Below are positions 16,182 to 24,366 of a stretch of 25,861 bases of DNA, piece after piece. The position numbers were made by a program, and so were the translations under genes. The stretch spans positions 1 to 25,861 of the forward strand of contig CAYNUG010000017.1 of assembly GCA_964400545.1 (NCBI GenBank), read 5' to 3'. This DNA comes from UBA647 sp964400545. Lineage in GTDB: Bacteria; Acidobacteriota; Aminicenantia; UBA2199. Numbering within the stretch: position 1 is the stretch's first letter; the number at the start of each line of letters is the position of its first letter. The notes below the pieces were generated by a model that worked only from the letters and a program-made list of their open reading frames with translations, made no database searches and was not told the DNA's origin.

Positions 16182-16268
16182 GTTCTGACGTATTAATGCA
16201 TTATTTGTGCCAATTGTGCAAAAGTTCAAAACTCCCGGTGGAAAGGAGATTTCCCATAACAACCTTTT

Positions 16269-16289
16269 GGCGGGTCGATATGACCCGCC
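16269..16289. repeat. GC-rich inverted repeat upstream of the regulator operon
   Basis: GGCGGGTC (16269-16276), a 5-nt loop and GACCCGCC (16282-16289) form a perfect 8-bp palindrome in very AT-rich surroundings. A third GACCCGC follows at 16296-16302. It lies 88-121 bp upstream of the regulator start and could be an operator, a terminator relic or part of a lost mobile element. Confidence 0.5.
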
Positions 16290-16432
16290 CATGTTGACCC
16301 GCAAGCCCAATATGGACCGTTTCGGAAAAATATTTAATCATATTCTCATAATCTAGTACCAAATGTGGTCCGCAGAAAAAAACCATGACAATCCTGCTGA
16401 TGTAGAATTTGCCCTTTAGGATTCTGATGACT

Positions 16433-16486
16433 TTTGTAACAACCGAGAGTCTTAATGAAAATATTAAGCGATCTACTTGTTACAAA
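16433..16486. repeat. 54-bp interrupted palindrome
   Basis: Outer arms TTTGTAACAA (16433-16442) and TTGTTACAAA (16477-16486) and inner arms CTTAAT (16451-16456) and ATTAAG (16463-16468) are perfect and share the same centre, with 8-nt unpaired segments on each side. It lies between the divergent regulator operon and histidine kinase. Candidate roles are a recombination site, a regulator-binding site or an RNA hairpin. A related 8-bp inverted repeat with GTAACA occurs at 19768-19793. Confidence 0.5.
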
Positions 16487-16674
16487 GAGGTATTGATTAT
16501 ACTAAGTCGAAAGAGAGATTTCGGGAAAGCGCAAAGGACTTCACTTGTTTCTCTTATATTCAATAGATGCAGATACTTATTTTATACTCTTTGGCAAACT
16601 TGCTTCACGGATGTTTTTCACTAACAATAGTGATGCAAACATTTTTTGATAAATTATTGAATTTTATTTGAGAA

Positions 16675-16926
16675 GTAACAAATGAGCCTCCTGATTATCT
16701 TCTCTATTATCAACGAATTGAGCACGAAATATTCTATTGACTATATTACTATAATAATCCTAAGGATGAACTGGACCTCAAACTTCCTGTAGAAGATTTG
16801 TGGGGTTCTTGAGAACCCGTACTTAATATGGGAAAGCTGAATCTGCATGATCTTATTGAGAAACTTGTCAAACAAATCAGATCTGATAAAGGAGAAAAAA
16901 GTACTTCCAGAAAACAAAATCACTAA
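16675..16926 (+). pseudogene. Degraded coding remnant, family unknown
   Basis: One plus-strand frame reads as a protein-like sequence interrupted by two in-frame TGA stops (16738-16740 and near 16813): VTNEPPDYLLYYQRIEHEIFY, then LYYYNNPKDELDLKLPVEDLWGS, then EPVLNMGKLNLHDLIEKLVKQ through a terminal TAA. The composition (acidic/lysine-rich helices, DLW) looks like genuine former coding sequence, but I do not recognise the family. No start or upstream part is intact. The rest of 16182-17108 holds the two inverted repeats and only short frames that I cannot support as genes. Confidence 0.4.
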
Positions 16927-17108
16927 GAACATATGAGACGGTATTAAGAATGACCTATCCTGTCTGACAATTCTTAGTCTTTTAGATTAATCCATGTTAT
17001 GAACAGAATTAGAAGATATCAGTCTATATTAAAGAAATTTTCCAACTTTTGCCAGCAAAATCGGAACAAAATTTTCTTAAATGTAGGAAACAAAACTAAA
17101 TCCTCAAT

Positions 17109-17137
17109 TTGACAAGAAAAAAATGACTGATTATAAT
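17109..17137 (+). promoter_or_regulatory. Consensus sigma70-type promoter of the histidine kinase
   Basis: TTGACA (17109-17114), exactly 17 nt, TATAAT (17132-17137): both boxes are perfect. Transcription would begin near 17144, about 83 nt before the start codon. Confidence 0.75.
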
Positions 17138-17226
17138 TTATGTTAATTTAAGAATGGATCAAGGAAAGAATGGCGATCAATTAAATCAAACAGTATATTA
17201 TTAATAAAAATAAGAAGAGGGTCGTA

Positions 17227-19500
17227 ATGAATGAGTTGGAGAGGATTTTTAATAAAGGACCATTGGTAATTTTTAAATGGGAGAATAAAAAAAACTGGCC
17301 GGTCAAATATGTAAGCGAAAATGTTAAAGACATATTAGGATATTCAGTTGAAGATGTGCTTTGTGATCATTTTAGATATTCGGATATTATTCATCCGGGT
17401 GATCTGGAAAGGGTTGCAAAAGAAGTAATTGAAAACAGTAAGTCCGATTCCGAATTTTTTTCTCATGAACCCTATAGAGTAATCACAAAGAATAAAAAAA
17501 TCATATATATAGATGATTTTACAAATATACTAAGAAATGATAATGGGGATATCATATATTATATGGGATATATTTCTAATGTTACCAAAATTGTTGAAAC
17601 AAAGGAACAAAACAGGAAACTTTTGATCGCTATCGAACAGAGCAGTATTGCTATAGTTATTACTGATTCTGAAGGTAATATAGAATATGTTAATCCTAAA
17701 TTTTCTAAATTAACAGGTTATCAAATTGATGAGTTATTAGGGGAAAACCCCCGAATTCTTAATTCCGAAATCAAACCTAATAATTATTACAAGGAGTTGT
17801 GGGAAACAATTAAATCAGGAAAAGTTTGGAAGGGCGAATTGTGTAATAGAAGAAAAAATGGTGAGTTATACTGGGAATATGCAACAATAACTCCCGTAAG
17901 AAATAATAAAGGTGATATAGTTAATTATATTGCTTTTAAAGAAGATATTACCGATCAAAGAAGAGTTGTGAAGGAACTTGAAAAAAGTGAAAAAAAATAC
18001 AGAAAACTAATTGAAGAGTCAAATGATGCAATCTATCTCCTTTATAAAGGTAAGTTTGAAATTATAAATAAAAAATTTAAAGAGTTGTTCGGAGTTACCG
18101 AAGATGAAGTTCAAGATCCTGAATTTGACCTAATGAATCTGGTAGCACCTAAATATAAAGATTATATTAGACAAAGAGATGCCGATATAAAAAATGGAAA
18201 AAAAGTTGAAAACAATTATGAATTTACAATTCTAAATAAAGACGGAATAGAATTGGAAGTAGAATTCTCCGTCTCCTTTATTGATTATAAGCAAGGGATC
18301 GCTTCCCAAGGAATTATTAGGGATATTTCTCGGAGAAAACAGCTTGAACAAAGACTCGTTCATTCACAAAAAATGGAAGCATTGGGAAAATTTGCAAGTG
18401 GTATTGCACATGATTTTAATAATATCCTCAGCTCAATACTTGGACTTGTTGAATTATCACTTCTTAATGTTAAGAAAAATTTTCCTGTTACGGATAATCT
18501 GGAACTGATATTAAATGCATCATTGCGTGGCAAGGAATTAATAAAAAATATTATGATGTTTACAAGAAAAACAAAGAGTAATAATACGGAAATGAATTTT
18601 GCTCAAGTCATTGTAGATGTCATGAAACTAGTAAAACCTATTATCCCATCAACGGTCCAAGTCAAACTAGATATTAAAGCAAAAGATAGAATGATCGTTG
18701 GAAATACTGTTGATATTTATAACGTATTAATGAATTTATGTAGTAATGCAATTCATGCTATGCAAGGTGACAAAGGGCTTCTGAAGATTACTCTTAAAGA
18801 GGTGCACATCAAACAAAATAATGAAGGCAATAGTATTTTGGATAAGGGAAAATATTTAAAGTTTACTGTTGCAGATAATGGTAAAGGAATGGGAACTAAA
18901 CTGCAAAAAAAGATTTTTACTCCTTTTTTTACGACAAAACCAAAAGACCTCGGAACCGGAATGGGATTAGCTACAGTCCATGCCATAATTTCCCGGTATA
19001 AAGGAGATATTTCGGTATCTAGTATAGAGGGGAAAGGTACATCAATATCAATTTTCTTACCGATATCAGGAACTTTCGAAAAACATGAGAGAAAGAAAAA
19101 AGAACTGTTACTCCGGGGAACAGAAACAATACTGTTTGTAGATGATGAAATTACTATAACTGCAGTCTACGAGGAGATGTTAACAATTATGGGGTACAAG
19201 GTTATTACAAAGAATTCCAGTTTGAGAGCTTATAAATTGTTTGCCAGCAATCCATCCGGATTTGATCTTGTTATTACAGATATGACAATGCCTAATATGA
19301 CAGGGTTAAAACTTTCAGAGAAGATTAAATCCATCCGTAAAGATATTCCTATTATATTGTGCAGCGGATTAAGTGATTTATTGAAAAGTAATAACGAAAA
19401 AAATTGCATAGTAGATATAATTTTACAAAAACCGATTCAGATAAATGAATTTCTAAAAGTCATTAGAAATATTCTTGACAATAATACTATTAATTCATGA
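17227..19500 (+). CDS. Hybrid sensor histidine kinase, three PAS domains plus receiver
   Basis: A 757-aa soluble protein with no membrane segments. Three PAS domains lie in tandem: ~1-125 (VSENVKDILGYSVEDVL, PAC at the end), ~125-245 (ITDSEGNIEYVNPKFSKLTGYQIDELLGENPRIL, a classic PAS/PAC) and ~255-372. The dimerisation and phosphoacceptor helix has His395 in GKFASGIAHDFNNILSSILG. The ATPase domain (~490-615) has the N box CSNAIHAM, DNGKGMG and TGMGLATVHAI. A C-terminal receiver carries Asp685 (ITDMTMPNMTG) and the lysine in QKPIQ. It senses an internal signal and passes phosphate to its own receiver. It is divergent from the REC-PATAN operon inside the same insert, so it may be the partner kinase. 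A GAGG ribosome site precedes the ATG. Confidence 0.92.
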   Translation: MNELERIFNKGPLVIFKWENKKNWPVKYVSENVKDILGYSVEDVLCDHFRYSDIIHPGDLERVAKEVIENSKSDSEFFSHEPYRVITKNKKIIYIDDFTNILRNDNGDIIYYMGYISNVTKIVETKEQNRKLLIAIEQSSIAIVITDSEGNIEYVNPKFSKLTGYQIDELLGENPRILNSEIKPNNYYKELWETIKSGKVWKGELCNRRKNGELYWEYATITPVRNNKGDIVNYIAFKEDITDQRRVVKELEKSEKKYRKLIEESNDAIYLLYKGKFEIINKKFKELFGVTEDEVQDPEFDLMNLVAPKYKDYIRQRDADIKNGKKVENNYEFTILNKDGIELEVEFSVSFIDYKQGIASQGIIRDISRRKQLEQRLVHSQKMEALGKFASGIAHDFNNILSSILGLVELSLLNVKKNFPVTDNLELILNASLRGKELIKNIMMFTRKTKSNNTEMNFAQVIVDVMKLVKPIIPSTVQVKLDIKAKDRMIVGNTVDIYNVLMNLCSNAIHAMQGDKGLLKITLKEVHIKQNNEGNSILDKGKYLKFTVADNGKGMGTKLQKKIFTPFFTTKPKDLGTGMGLATVHAIISRYKGDISVSSIEGKGTSISIFLPISGTFEKHERKKKELLLRGTETILFVDDEITITAVYEEMLTIMGYKVITKNSSLRAYKLFASNPSGFDLVITDMTMPNMTGLKLSEKIKSIRKDIPIILCSGLSDLLKSNNEKNCIVDIILQKPIQINEFLKVIRNILDNNTINS

Positions 19501-19945
19501 TAGAGGAAACTACTTTTTTGAATATTTGGGTTAAGATGAGAGTGAAAAGTTTTCTGTGTTAACTCCAAAATAGCTCCCATTGTCCCCGTTAGTCCTAATA
19601 AGAAAAAAACAAATATATTGACACCAAATATTTTAGACCTGTCTTATTGAAGTATAAAATAAAATGATTAGTAATATTTGCTGTATTTTAGAGAGATAAA
19701 AAGTTGAAATCTATTGATGGGATAGAGAATGGACGAATCAAAACATTTCATAATTAATATCATCTTAAAGTAACAAAATCCGTTCTGTTACTTGATCTTT
19801 TATCTGATTATTCATAATAAATAACATAGTATTAATCATAATTCGTGTCATAATGTTCTAAAATCACACATTCTGATCAAAATTATTGTCATGAAATAGT
19901 CGAAATTTCAAATTCTAAAATAAATTGATATAATCTTTATATATT
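19501..19945. other. 445-bp non-coding right end of the insert
   Basis: Very AT-rich, without a supportable ORF. It contains AAGTAACA (19768-19775) with TGTTACTT (19786-19793), a perfect 8-bp hairpin with a 10-nt loop followed by T-rich sequence, possibly the kinase terminator. The junction with the right 940-bp repeat is at 19945/19946, where the AOR glycine codon GGA becomes TGA. Confidence 0.6.
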
Positions 19946-20193
19946 GAAAGGGATTCCTTAAAGCCGGAGAAAGGGTTCACTTTCTGGAAAGGCACATGAA
20001 TATAAGGGAAGGAATAACCTCGGAGGATGATAGTCTCCCGGATAGGTTCATTGAACCGGATGATGTTAAAAAAGGTTTGACCCGCAAATCTTTGAAAAAG
20101 ATGTTAAAACAATACTATAAGATAAGAAAATATAACAAAGACGGATCTCCGAGGAGATCAAAATTAAGAAGCCTCGGGATAACTGCAGATTAA
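19946..20193 (+). pseudogene. 3' fragment of aldehyde ferredoxin oxidoreductase
   Basis: Identical to the last 248 bases of the complete AOR gene at 8327-10186, as part of the right repeat copy. At the junction the frame is closed by a TGA formed by one foreign base plus the repeat. A short open frame from an ATG at 19996 (65 codons) is simply the AOR tail and contains no cofactor-binding part. It is a by-product of the integration. Confidence 0.93.
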
Positions 20194-20885
20194 GACACGG
20201 CCCCTGACCGGGAAATGATAAATATAGCGTATGATATTATGAAAAAACTTTTATGTATAAAGCTCCCATTCTCAATTCCTATTCTGTTATTATTCTCGGT
20301 ACAGGAAAATTAAAATATTATTAATGTGAGGACAGGTATGAACAAAAATGGTCTTTCAACAAGAGGAAATGCTCTGGCTTCAGGTTCAACAAGAGTTGAC
20401 ATGGAATTGTTTCACAATGCAATGCAGGATCTTTATGACCCGGAAACAAATCCGGACGGTGCTTTCCCTTTAAATGTAGCGGAGAACCGTTTAATGAGCG
20501 GAGTCATAAGGGAAGGACTGACCGGAATAACTTCAAAAGAAACAATCCCCGACTGGGTTTTAAATTATACTGAAACAATCGGACATCCGGAGGTCAGAGA
20601 GACAATCGCTTTGTTCATGGAAGAACATCTGTGTAAATGTCACATCGATCCGGACAGCATCGGATTCTCCGCCGGAGTATCCGCTATAATTGAAACCAGT
20701 TCTTTTCTGCTCGGGAATAAAGGGGATGTTGTTGTTATCCCCGCTCCATCCTACCCGATGTACACAAAAGATATGGGGATAAAGAGCGGATTAGAAAGGT
20801 ACGATCTGCAAACTCACTATAATATAGAAGAAACCGGCTCCGCTGCCCCCGTCACAGTTCCACTCCTGGAGGAAGCCAAAAAAAA
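19946..20885 (+). repeat. 940-bp direct repeat, right copy
   Basis: Second copy of 9939-10878. The only difference seen is C at 20866 (Leu codon CTG) versus A at 10859 (Met codon ATG). After 20885 the sequence continues into the intact aminotransferase. Confidence 0.97.
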
Positions 20886-21657
20886 GATCAGATCAGAAGG
20901 AAAACAGTTCAAACTGCTGGTGATCACATCACCCGATAATCCCACAGGCTGTATATATGGGGAGGAACAGCTCCGAGAACTGGCAGAGTGGTGTATCGGA
21001 AATAATATACATATGATCGTAAATGAGATTTACGCCCTGTCTCAGATAGATACTTCGGACAAATTAATATCAGCAGATTATAAAGAAGATCTGGTGTTCA
21101 CTTCATTCGCTTCCATCATGAAGGATATTCAGAGCGACTTTCTTCATCTGTGGTACGGATTATCCAAAGATTTCGCCATGTCAGGATTACGTTTCGGCAT
21201 AGTTCATTCACTGAATGAAGATTTTATAAATGCCATGAGAAACATAAACATTCCGCATATGGTATCAAACCATACGCAGTGGATGGTAAGTGAATTGTTC
21301 AAAAGAAGTGATTTCATAAAAGGTTTCGTTCAGAAGAACAAAGAAATGATCACTGCAAGCTATACAGAGGTGGTTAAAACCCTCAGGAAGATCGGAGCCC
21401 CATATATACCGGCCAGAGGGAGCCTGTTCATCTGGGCAGACCTTTCAAAATATTTAAAAGAAGATTCAGACAAAGGACAGGAAGAACTGTGGATGGATAT
21501 TTATAAAAACACAGGTGTCCTCCTGACCCCCGGCGCAGGTTTCGGCCACCGGAAAAAAGGGTTGTTCAGAATAGTTCACACAGCTATACCAGCATCCCAT
21601 TTAGCTGTAGCAATGAAAAAAATGGGATCATATCTTTCCCGACATCAAAAAGTATAA
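20338..21657 (+). CDS. Class I/II PLP-dependent aminotransferase
   Basis: 439 aa from the ATG at 20338, which follows GAGG at good spacing. An in-frame GTG at 20326 would add four residues but lacks a ribosome site. Fold-type I aminotransferase motifs are an N-terminal NVAENRLMSG, the TETIGHPEVRETIA arm, FSAGVSAIIE, ITSPDNPTGCIYG (Asn/Pro PLP loop), VNEIYAL, and the Schiff-base Lys277 in GLSKDFAMSGLRFG with the PLP-phosphate-binding arginine. It has the look of the aspartate aminotransferase/ACC-synthase-like branch. The amino donor and keto acid cannot be told. The gene originally followed AOR directly with a 131-bp gap. Its 5' part is duplicated upstream by the integration, while this copy and its upstream region remain whole. 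Confidence 0.9.
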   Translation: MNKNGLSTRGNALASGSTRVDMELFHNAMQDLYDPETNPDGAFPLNVAENRLMSGVIREGLTGITSKETIPDWVLNYTETIGHPEVRETIALFMEEHLCKCHIDPDSIGFSAGVSAIIETSSFLLGNKGDVVVIPAPSYPMYTKDMGIKSGLERYDLQTHYNIEETGSAAPVTVPLLEEAKKKIRSEGKQFKLLVITSPDNPTGCIYGEEQLRELAEWCIGNNIHMIVNEIYALSQIDTSDKLISADYKEDLVFTSFASIMKDIQSDFLHLWYGLSKDFAMSGLRFGIVHSLNEDFINAMRNINIPHMVSNHTQWMVSELFKRSDFIKGFVQKNKEMITASYTEVVKTLRKIGAPYIPARGSLFIWADLSKYLKEDSDKGQEELWMDIYKNTGVLLTPGAGFGHRKKGLFRIVHTAIPASHLAVAMKKMGSYLSRHQKV

Positions 21658-21676
21658 GTGAGGTCCACTCCAAATA

Positions 21677-21723
21677 ATAGATCAGATCTATAACTAAAGA
21701 TCTTAAGCATTTCTTGTATACAA
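21677..21723. repeat. Two short palindromes between convergent genes
   Basis: ATAGATCAGATCTAT (21677-21691) and TTGTATACAA (21714-21723) are perfect palindromes in the 125-bp space between the convergent aminotransferase and ROK genes. They may help stop transcription from either side, although neither is followed by a clear T-run. Confidence 0.3.
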
Positions 21724-21782
21724 AGTGTATATGACTTTGATTCTTTAACACTTATAGCTCAAACGTAGATTTGACCCACTTA

Positions 21783-22871
21783 TTAAGAATCTAATTTCTC
21801 CAGCGCAAAAGCATAGGCGCCAAGAGAAATGGCTTTTTCTGTACCTAACTTGGTAACACCGACACCGATCCTTTGCAAAGAATCATATTTCATGGTTTCC
21901 CCGGTACCGGATATTTTTATCTCCCTTTCTTTCCCAAGGAGAAATTTATCCATTTCCACCAGTTCCTCCAGATTAAAAGCTTTGGTCTCCAACCTGGGGA
22001 CTGTCCCTATCTTGCTGTTTAATTCGGCAACAACCTTTGGTAAAAATAGGGACCATGCACCGGATAACCCTCCACCAACTACTACAAGGCCATCAAACAT
22101 GGTTATGGCATTAGCAATTGCATCACCAAGAATTTCGCCCAGCAATAAGAAGGACTTAGTGGCAATCGCCCTATCTCCCTCAATTTCACCCTTTGCTATT
22201 TGATAAATTTCTCTGGGTTCCGGGGAAAGAGAAATATCGATCCCAATTCCTTTTGCATATATCCTTTTAACAGCCCGAATGCTTACTCCTTCCTCTGCAA
22301 ATGTATCATCAGCTCCCTTATGGCGGGTGACCCAGATCTCCCCGGCACATGAATTATCTCCGATTAAAATTTCGTTGTTAATAAAAAGTCCGCCGCCAAA
22401 ACCAGTGCCGATTGTAACGCCAAGGAGGTTTTTGAACCGTTTTTGGGAACCCTTCGCCTCCAAAAGATCGTTGATCCGGGGTAGCAGGCCATTCATACCC
22501 TCCCCCAGAGCAAACAAATTCCCATCATTGTTAATAAATACAGGGATATTAAATTTTTTCTCAAGCCAGGGTCCCAATGCCACTCCGCCATGAAAAGCCG
22601 GAAGGTTGGGAGGATCGATAATGATTCCGTTTGGATAATCTGCAGGTCCGGGGAAGGCAAAACTTATGGCAACCGGTTTTTCTTTAACCATATGATTTAC
22701 CTGCTTAAACCCCTCTTCGATCCGTTCCAGACAGATAGAGAGGTTTTTTGTTTCTGAAGGGAGCCTTACAGGTTCAACAATTTCTTCATTAGCCCTGATG
22801 GCTGAAAAGACAAGGTTTGTACCGCCAACATCAAGTGTCAGTACAATACGGTTATCTTTGCTATATTTCAT
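21783..22871 (-). CDS. ROK-family sugar kinase
   Basis: 362 aa. The N-terminal phosphate-binding motif is LTLDVGGTNLVFSAIR (residues 11-26), FPGPADYPNG follows near residue 72, the catalytic aspartate lies in FINNDGNLFALGEG near residue 115, and the glycine-rich LLGVTIGTGFGGGLFINN and VVVGGGLSG blocks are present. It lacks the usual CxCGxxGC zinc motif of many ROK glucokinases; the corresponding place reads CAGEIW. ROK kinases phosphorylate hexoses or amino sugars in the cytoplasm with ATP. It sits 37 bp downstream of a FucP-type sugar permease on the same strand, so it most likely phosphorylates the sugar that permease imports. No N-terminal HTH is present, so it is an enzyme rather than a NagC-type repressor. 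The sugar is unknown. Confidence 0.88.
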   Translation of the reverse strand: MKYSKDNRIVLTLDVGGTNLVFSAIRANEEIVEPVRLPSETKNLSICLERIEEGFKQVNHMVKEKPVAISFAFPGPADYPNGIIIDPPNLPAFHGGVALGPWLEKKFNIPVFINNDGNLFALGEGMNGLLPRINDLLEAKGSQKRFKNLLGVTIGTGFGGGLFINNEILIGDNSCAGEIWVTRHKGADDTFAEEGVSIRAVKRIYAKGIGIDISLSPEPREIYQIAKGEIEGDRAIATKSFLLLGEILGDAIANAITMFDGLVVVGGGLSGAWSLFLPKVVAELNSKIGTVPRLETKAFNLEELVEMDKFLLGKEREIKISGTGETMKYDSLQRIGVGVTKLGTEKAISLGAYAFALEKLDS

Positions 22872-22908
22872 TAGACATTTTCCTCTCGCTATTATTAAAT
22901 AAAAATTT

Positions 22909-24045
22909 CTAAGAATTTACTTTTTTCAGGGTCACAATAGCTGTTAATGTTATAAACAAAAAGGAGAATAAAGGGATTAGAAATGATCCCAAAATACTGG
23001 TATCAGCAATGATACCCATCAATAATGGGACAATGGCACCACCGATAATAGCCATGATCAGTAGTCCTGATAATTCATTGGTATGTTCCGGCATTTTATC
23101 AATTAATATTGAGAAAACAAGAGGGAAAACATTTGCAAATCCCAGTCCCATAACAAATATGGATACAATGGCTACAGTCTGATCCCCGGCAAATAATCCC
23201 AGGATCCCGATAATTGATATTATTGAAGTTGTTAAAAAAAATGTTTTTGCCTGAATCCAGGTTAAGATAACTGCTCCCAGCAGTCGCCCCACCATAAGAG
23301 CAGCAAAGAAAAAACCGATCCCCAGAGTAGCTATTTTTTTAATATCCAAACCAAAGCTGCTGTTCAGGTAAGTGGCAATCCAGGAATTGATACCCACCTC
23401 TGCACCCACATACAAAAATATAGTCACGACCATCAAAACTACATAGGGATATTTAAGCAGACCAAAGCTGGATCTGATTGTTGCAGTACTTTCTGTTTTT
23501 TTTTCGGTCGGTTCAAGTTTTAATTGCCACACTGCCACAAAGGTAACAGATACAAAAATTGCATAAATAGGAAACAGATCGGTCCAACTGGATAAGATCA
23601 TAGCAATCAATATTGAGCCTGAAAGTGATCCGATGGATTTTATAAATTGTGCAAAAGATAGATTCTGTGAGAATTTCCCCGGAGCAGACACATCTCTCAT
23701 CATAGGGTTCCCAGACACCTGAAGTATGGCCATTCCGGCTCCCAACAGGCAAATAGATACAATCAGGTTTAAGTAATTAGACATAGATATTATTGGTATT
23801 GTCAATCCGATAAGTGCCACACCCAGTCCCAGAAGCATTACAAATTTTTTGCCTTTTTTATTCTGTAGCAATCCCATAGGAACCGATAGAAGACCAAAAG
23901 CCAAAAAAGCCACAAAAGGTAAAATCCCGGCAACACCTGAAGAAAGAGAAAAACTCTCTTTAGCGAAGGCTACAAGAGAACCAACCACATCACCAAAACC
24001 CATGATCATAAACCCTAAAAATATTGGAATTGTCGATTTTTTCAT
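22909..24045 (-). CDS. MFS sugar:proton symporter, FucP/GluP-like
   Basis: 378 aa with about 11-12 hydrophobic segments from residue 7 to the end, an integral inner-membrane protein. The N-terminal PIFLGFMIMGFGDVVGSLVAFAKESFSLSSGVAGILPFVAFLAFGLLSVPMGLL and the following ...KKGKKFVMLLGLG loop match the fucose/glucose/galactose permease branch (FHS family) of the major facilitator superfamily. GAGMAILQVSGNPMMRDV is another hallmark of this branch. It has a GAGG ribosome site and is first in a two-gene operon with a ROK kinase, implying import of a free sugar followed by phosphorylation. The substrate cannot be specified. Confidence 0.88.
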   Translation of the reverse strand: MKKSTIPIFLGFMIMGFGDVVGSLVAFAKESFSLSSGVAGILPFVAFLAFGLLSVPMGLLQNKKGKKFVMLLGLGVALIGLTIPIISMSNYLNLIVSICLLGAGMAILQVSGNPMMRDVSAPGKFSQNLSFAQFIKSIGSLSGSILIAMILSSWTDLFPIYAIFVSVTFVAVWQLKLEPTEKKTESTATIRSSFGLLKYPYVVLMVVTIFLYVGAEVGINSWIATYLNSSFGLDIKKIATLGIGFFFAALMVGRLLGAVILTWIQAKTFFLTTSIISIIGILGLFAGDQTVAIVSIFVMGLGFANVFPLVFSILIDKMPEHTNELSGLLIMAIIGGAIVPLLMGIIADTSILGSFLIPLFSFLFITLTAIVTLKKVNS

Positions 24046-24087
24046 AAGTATATCCTCGTCAAAGTAGTTTTTTCATTTCTTTCGGTC

Positions 24088-24116
24088 AGTTTAAAACAAA
24101 ATAGTTTTATCGTCAA
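24088..24116 (-). promoter_or_regulatory. Likely promoter of the MFS-ROK operon
   Basis: On the minus strand TTGACG (24116-24111), 17 nt, TAAACT (24093-24088). It would start transcription about 35 nt before the permease start codon and is divergent from the hip promoter. Confidence 0.5.
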
Positions 24117-24224
24117 TCTGAACATCACCCCTGATAAAATCAAGCGGGATGGTGCACCTAAAGGTATTTCCTCTTTCGATCGGTCACTTTGTTTCTTTGC
24201 ATTTTAGAATTTAGAATTAAAAAT

Positions 24225-24242
24225 TTACTGCAATTGCGGTAA
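24225..24242. promoter_or_regulatory. HipB-type operator 1
   Basis: TTACTGCAATTGCGGTAA, an 18-bp palindrome with 8 of 9 symmetric pairs. It shares its plan (TTRCYG at one arm, its complement at the other) with two further sites downstream, exactly 71 bp apart centre to centre. Confidence 0.6.
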
Positions 24243-24295
24243 TATAGTCCTGTTTTTTAATATTTTACTTTAATTTATATTTAATTCGCCCTTAA

Positions 24296-24313
24296 TTGCC
24301 GCAAAAGCAGTAA
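24296..24313. promoter_or_regulatory. HipB-type operator 2
   Basis: TTGCCGCAAAAGCAGTAA, matching operator 1 (either strand) at most positions. Its centre is 71 bp from both neighbouring sites. It ends 7 nt before the -35 box of the hip promoter. Confidence 0.6.
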
Positions 24314-24319
24314 TAATGC

Positions 24320-24348
24320 TTGACTTTCAAAAAATATATGAGTAAAAT
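24320..24348 (+). promoter_or_regulatory. Promoter of the hipBST operon
   Basis: TTGACT (24320-24325), 17 nt, TAAAAT (24343-24348). Operator 2 abuts the -35 side and operator 3 lies just downstream of the expected start point near 24355, so bound HipB would clamp the promoter from both sides. Confidence 0.65.
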
Positions 24349-24366
24349 AGCTGCAAGAGGCAATAT

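Larger units (their letters stand above)
9939..19945. mobile_element. Integrated ~10-kb segment flanked by 940-bp direct repeats
   Basis: One repeat copy plus about 9,067 bp of unique DNA (10879-19945) sits inside an otherwise continuous AOR-aminotransferase locus, giving repeat-unique-repeat. The left repeat completes AOR and the right repeat completes the aminotransferase, so both host genes survive intact. The unique part looks more AT-rich than the flanks and has unrelated gene content. No integrase, transposase, relaxase or replication initiator is recognisable, so homologous recombination of a circle carrying the 940-bp segment is the simplest explanation. Loss by recombination between the repeats would restore the original locus. 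Confidence 0.75.

Noticed and set aside
16182..16310. N-terminal extension of the response regulator
   Set aside because: The receiver starts precisely at MIKKILLVDD. The extension crosses a GC-rich palindrome and looks non-coding.
16409..16624. 71-codon plus-strand ORF
   Set aside because: It reads through the concentric palindrome, has no ribosome site and no protein-like domain pattern.
19996..20193. Separate 65-aa gene
   Set aside because: It is identical to the C-terminal tail of AOR and results from the repeat duplication.
9939..20885. Simple tandem duplication of a 10-kb unit
   Set aside because: The unique 9-kb part occurs only once, so the pattern is integration (repeat-unique-repeat), not a two-copy tandem duplication.
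9939..20885. Assembly artefact
   Set aside because: It cannot be excluded without reads, but the one mismatch between copies and both host genes being intact argue for two real copies.
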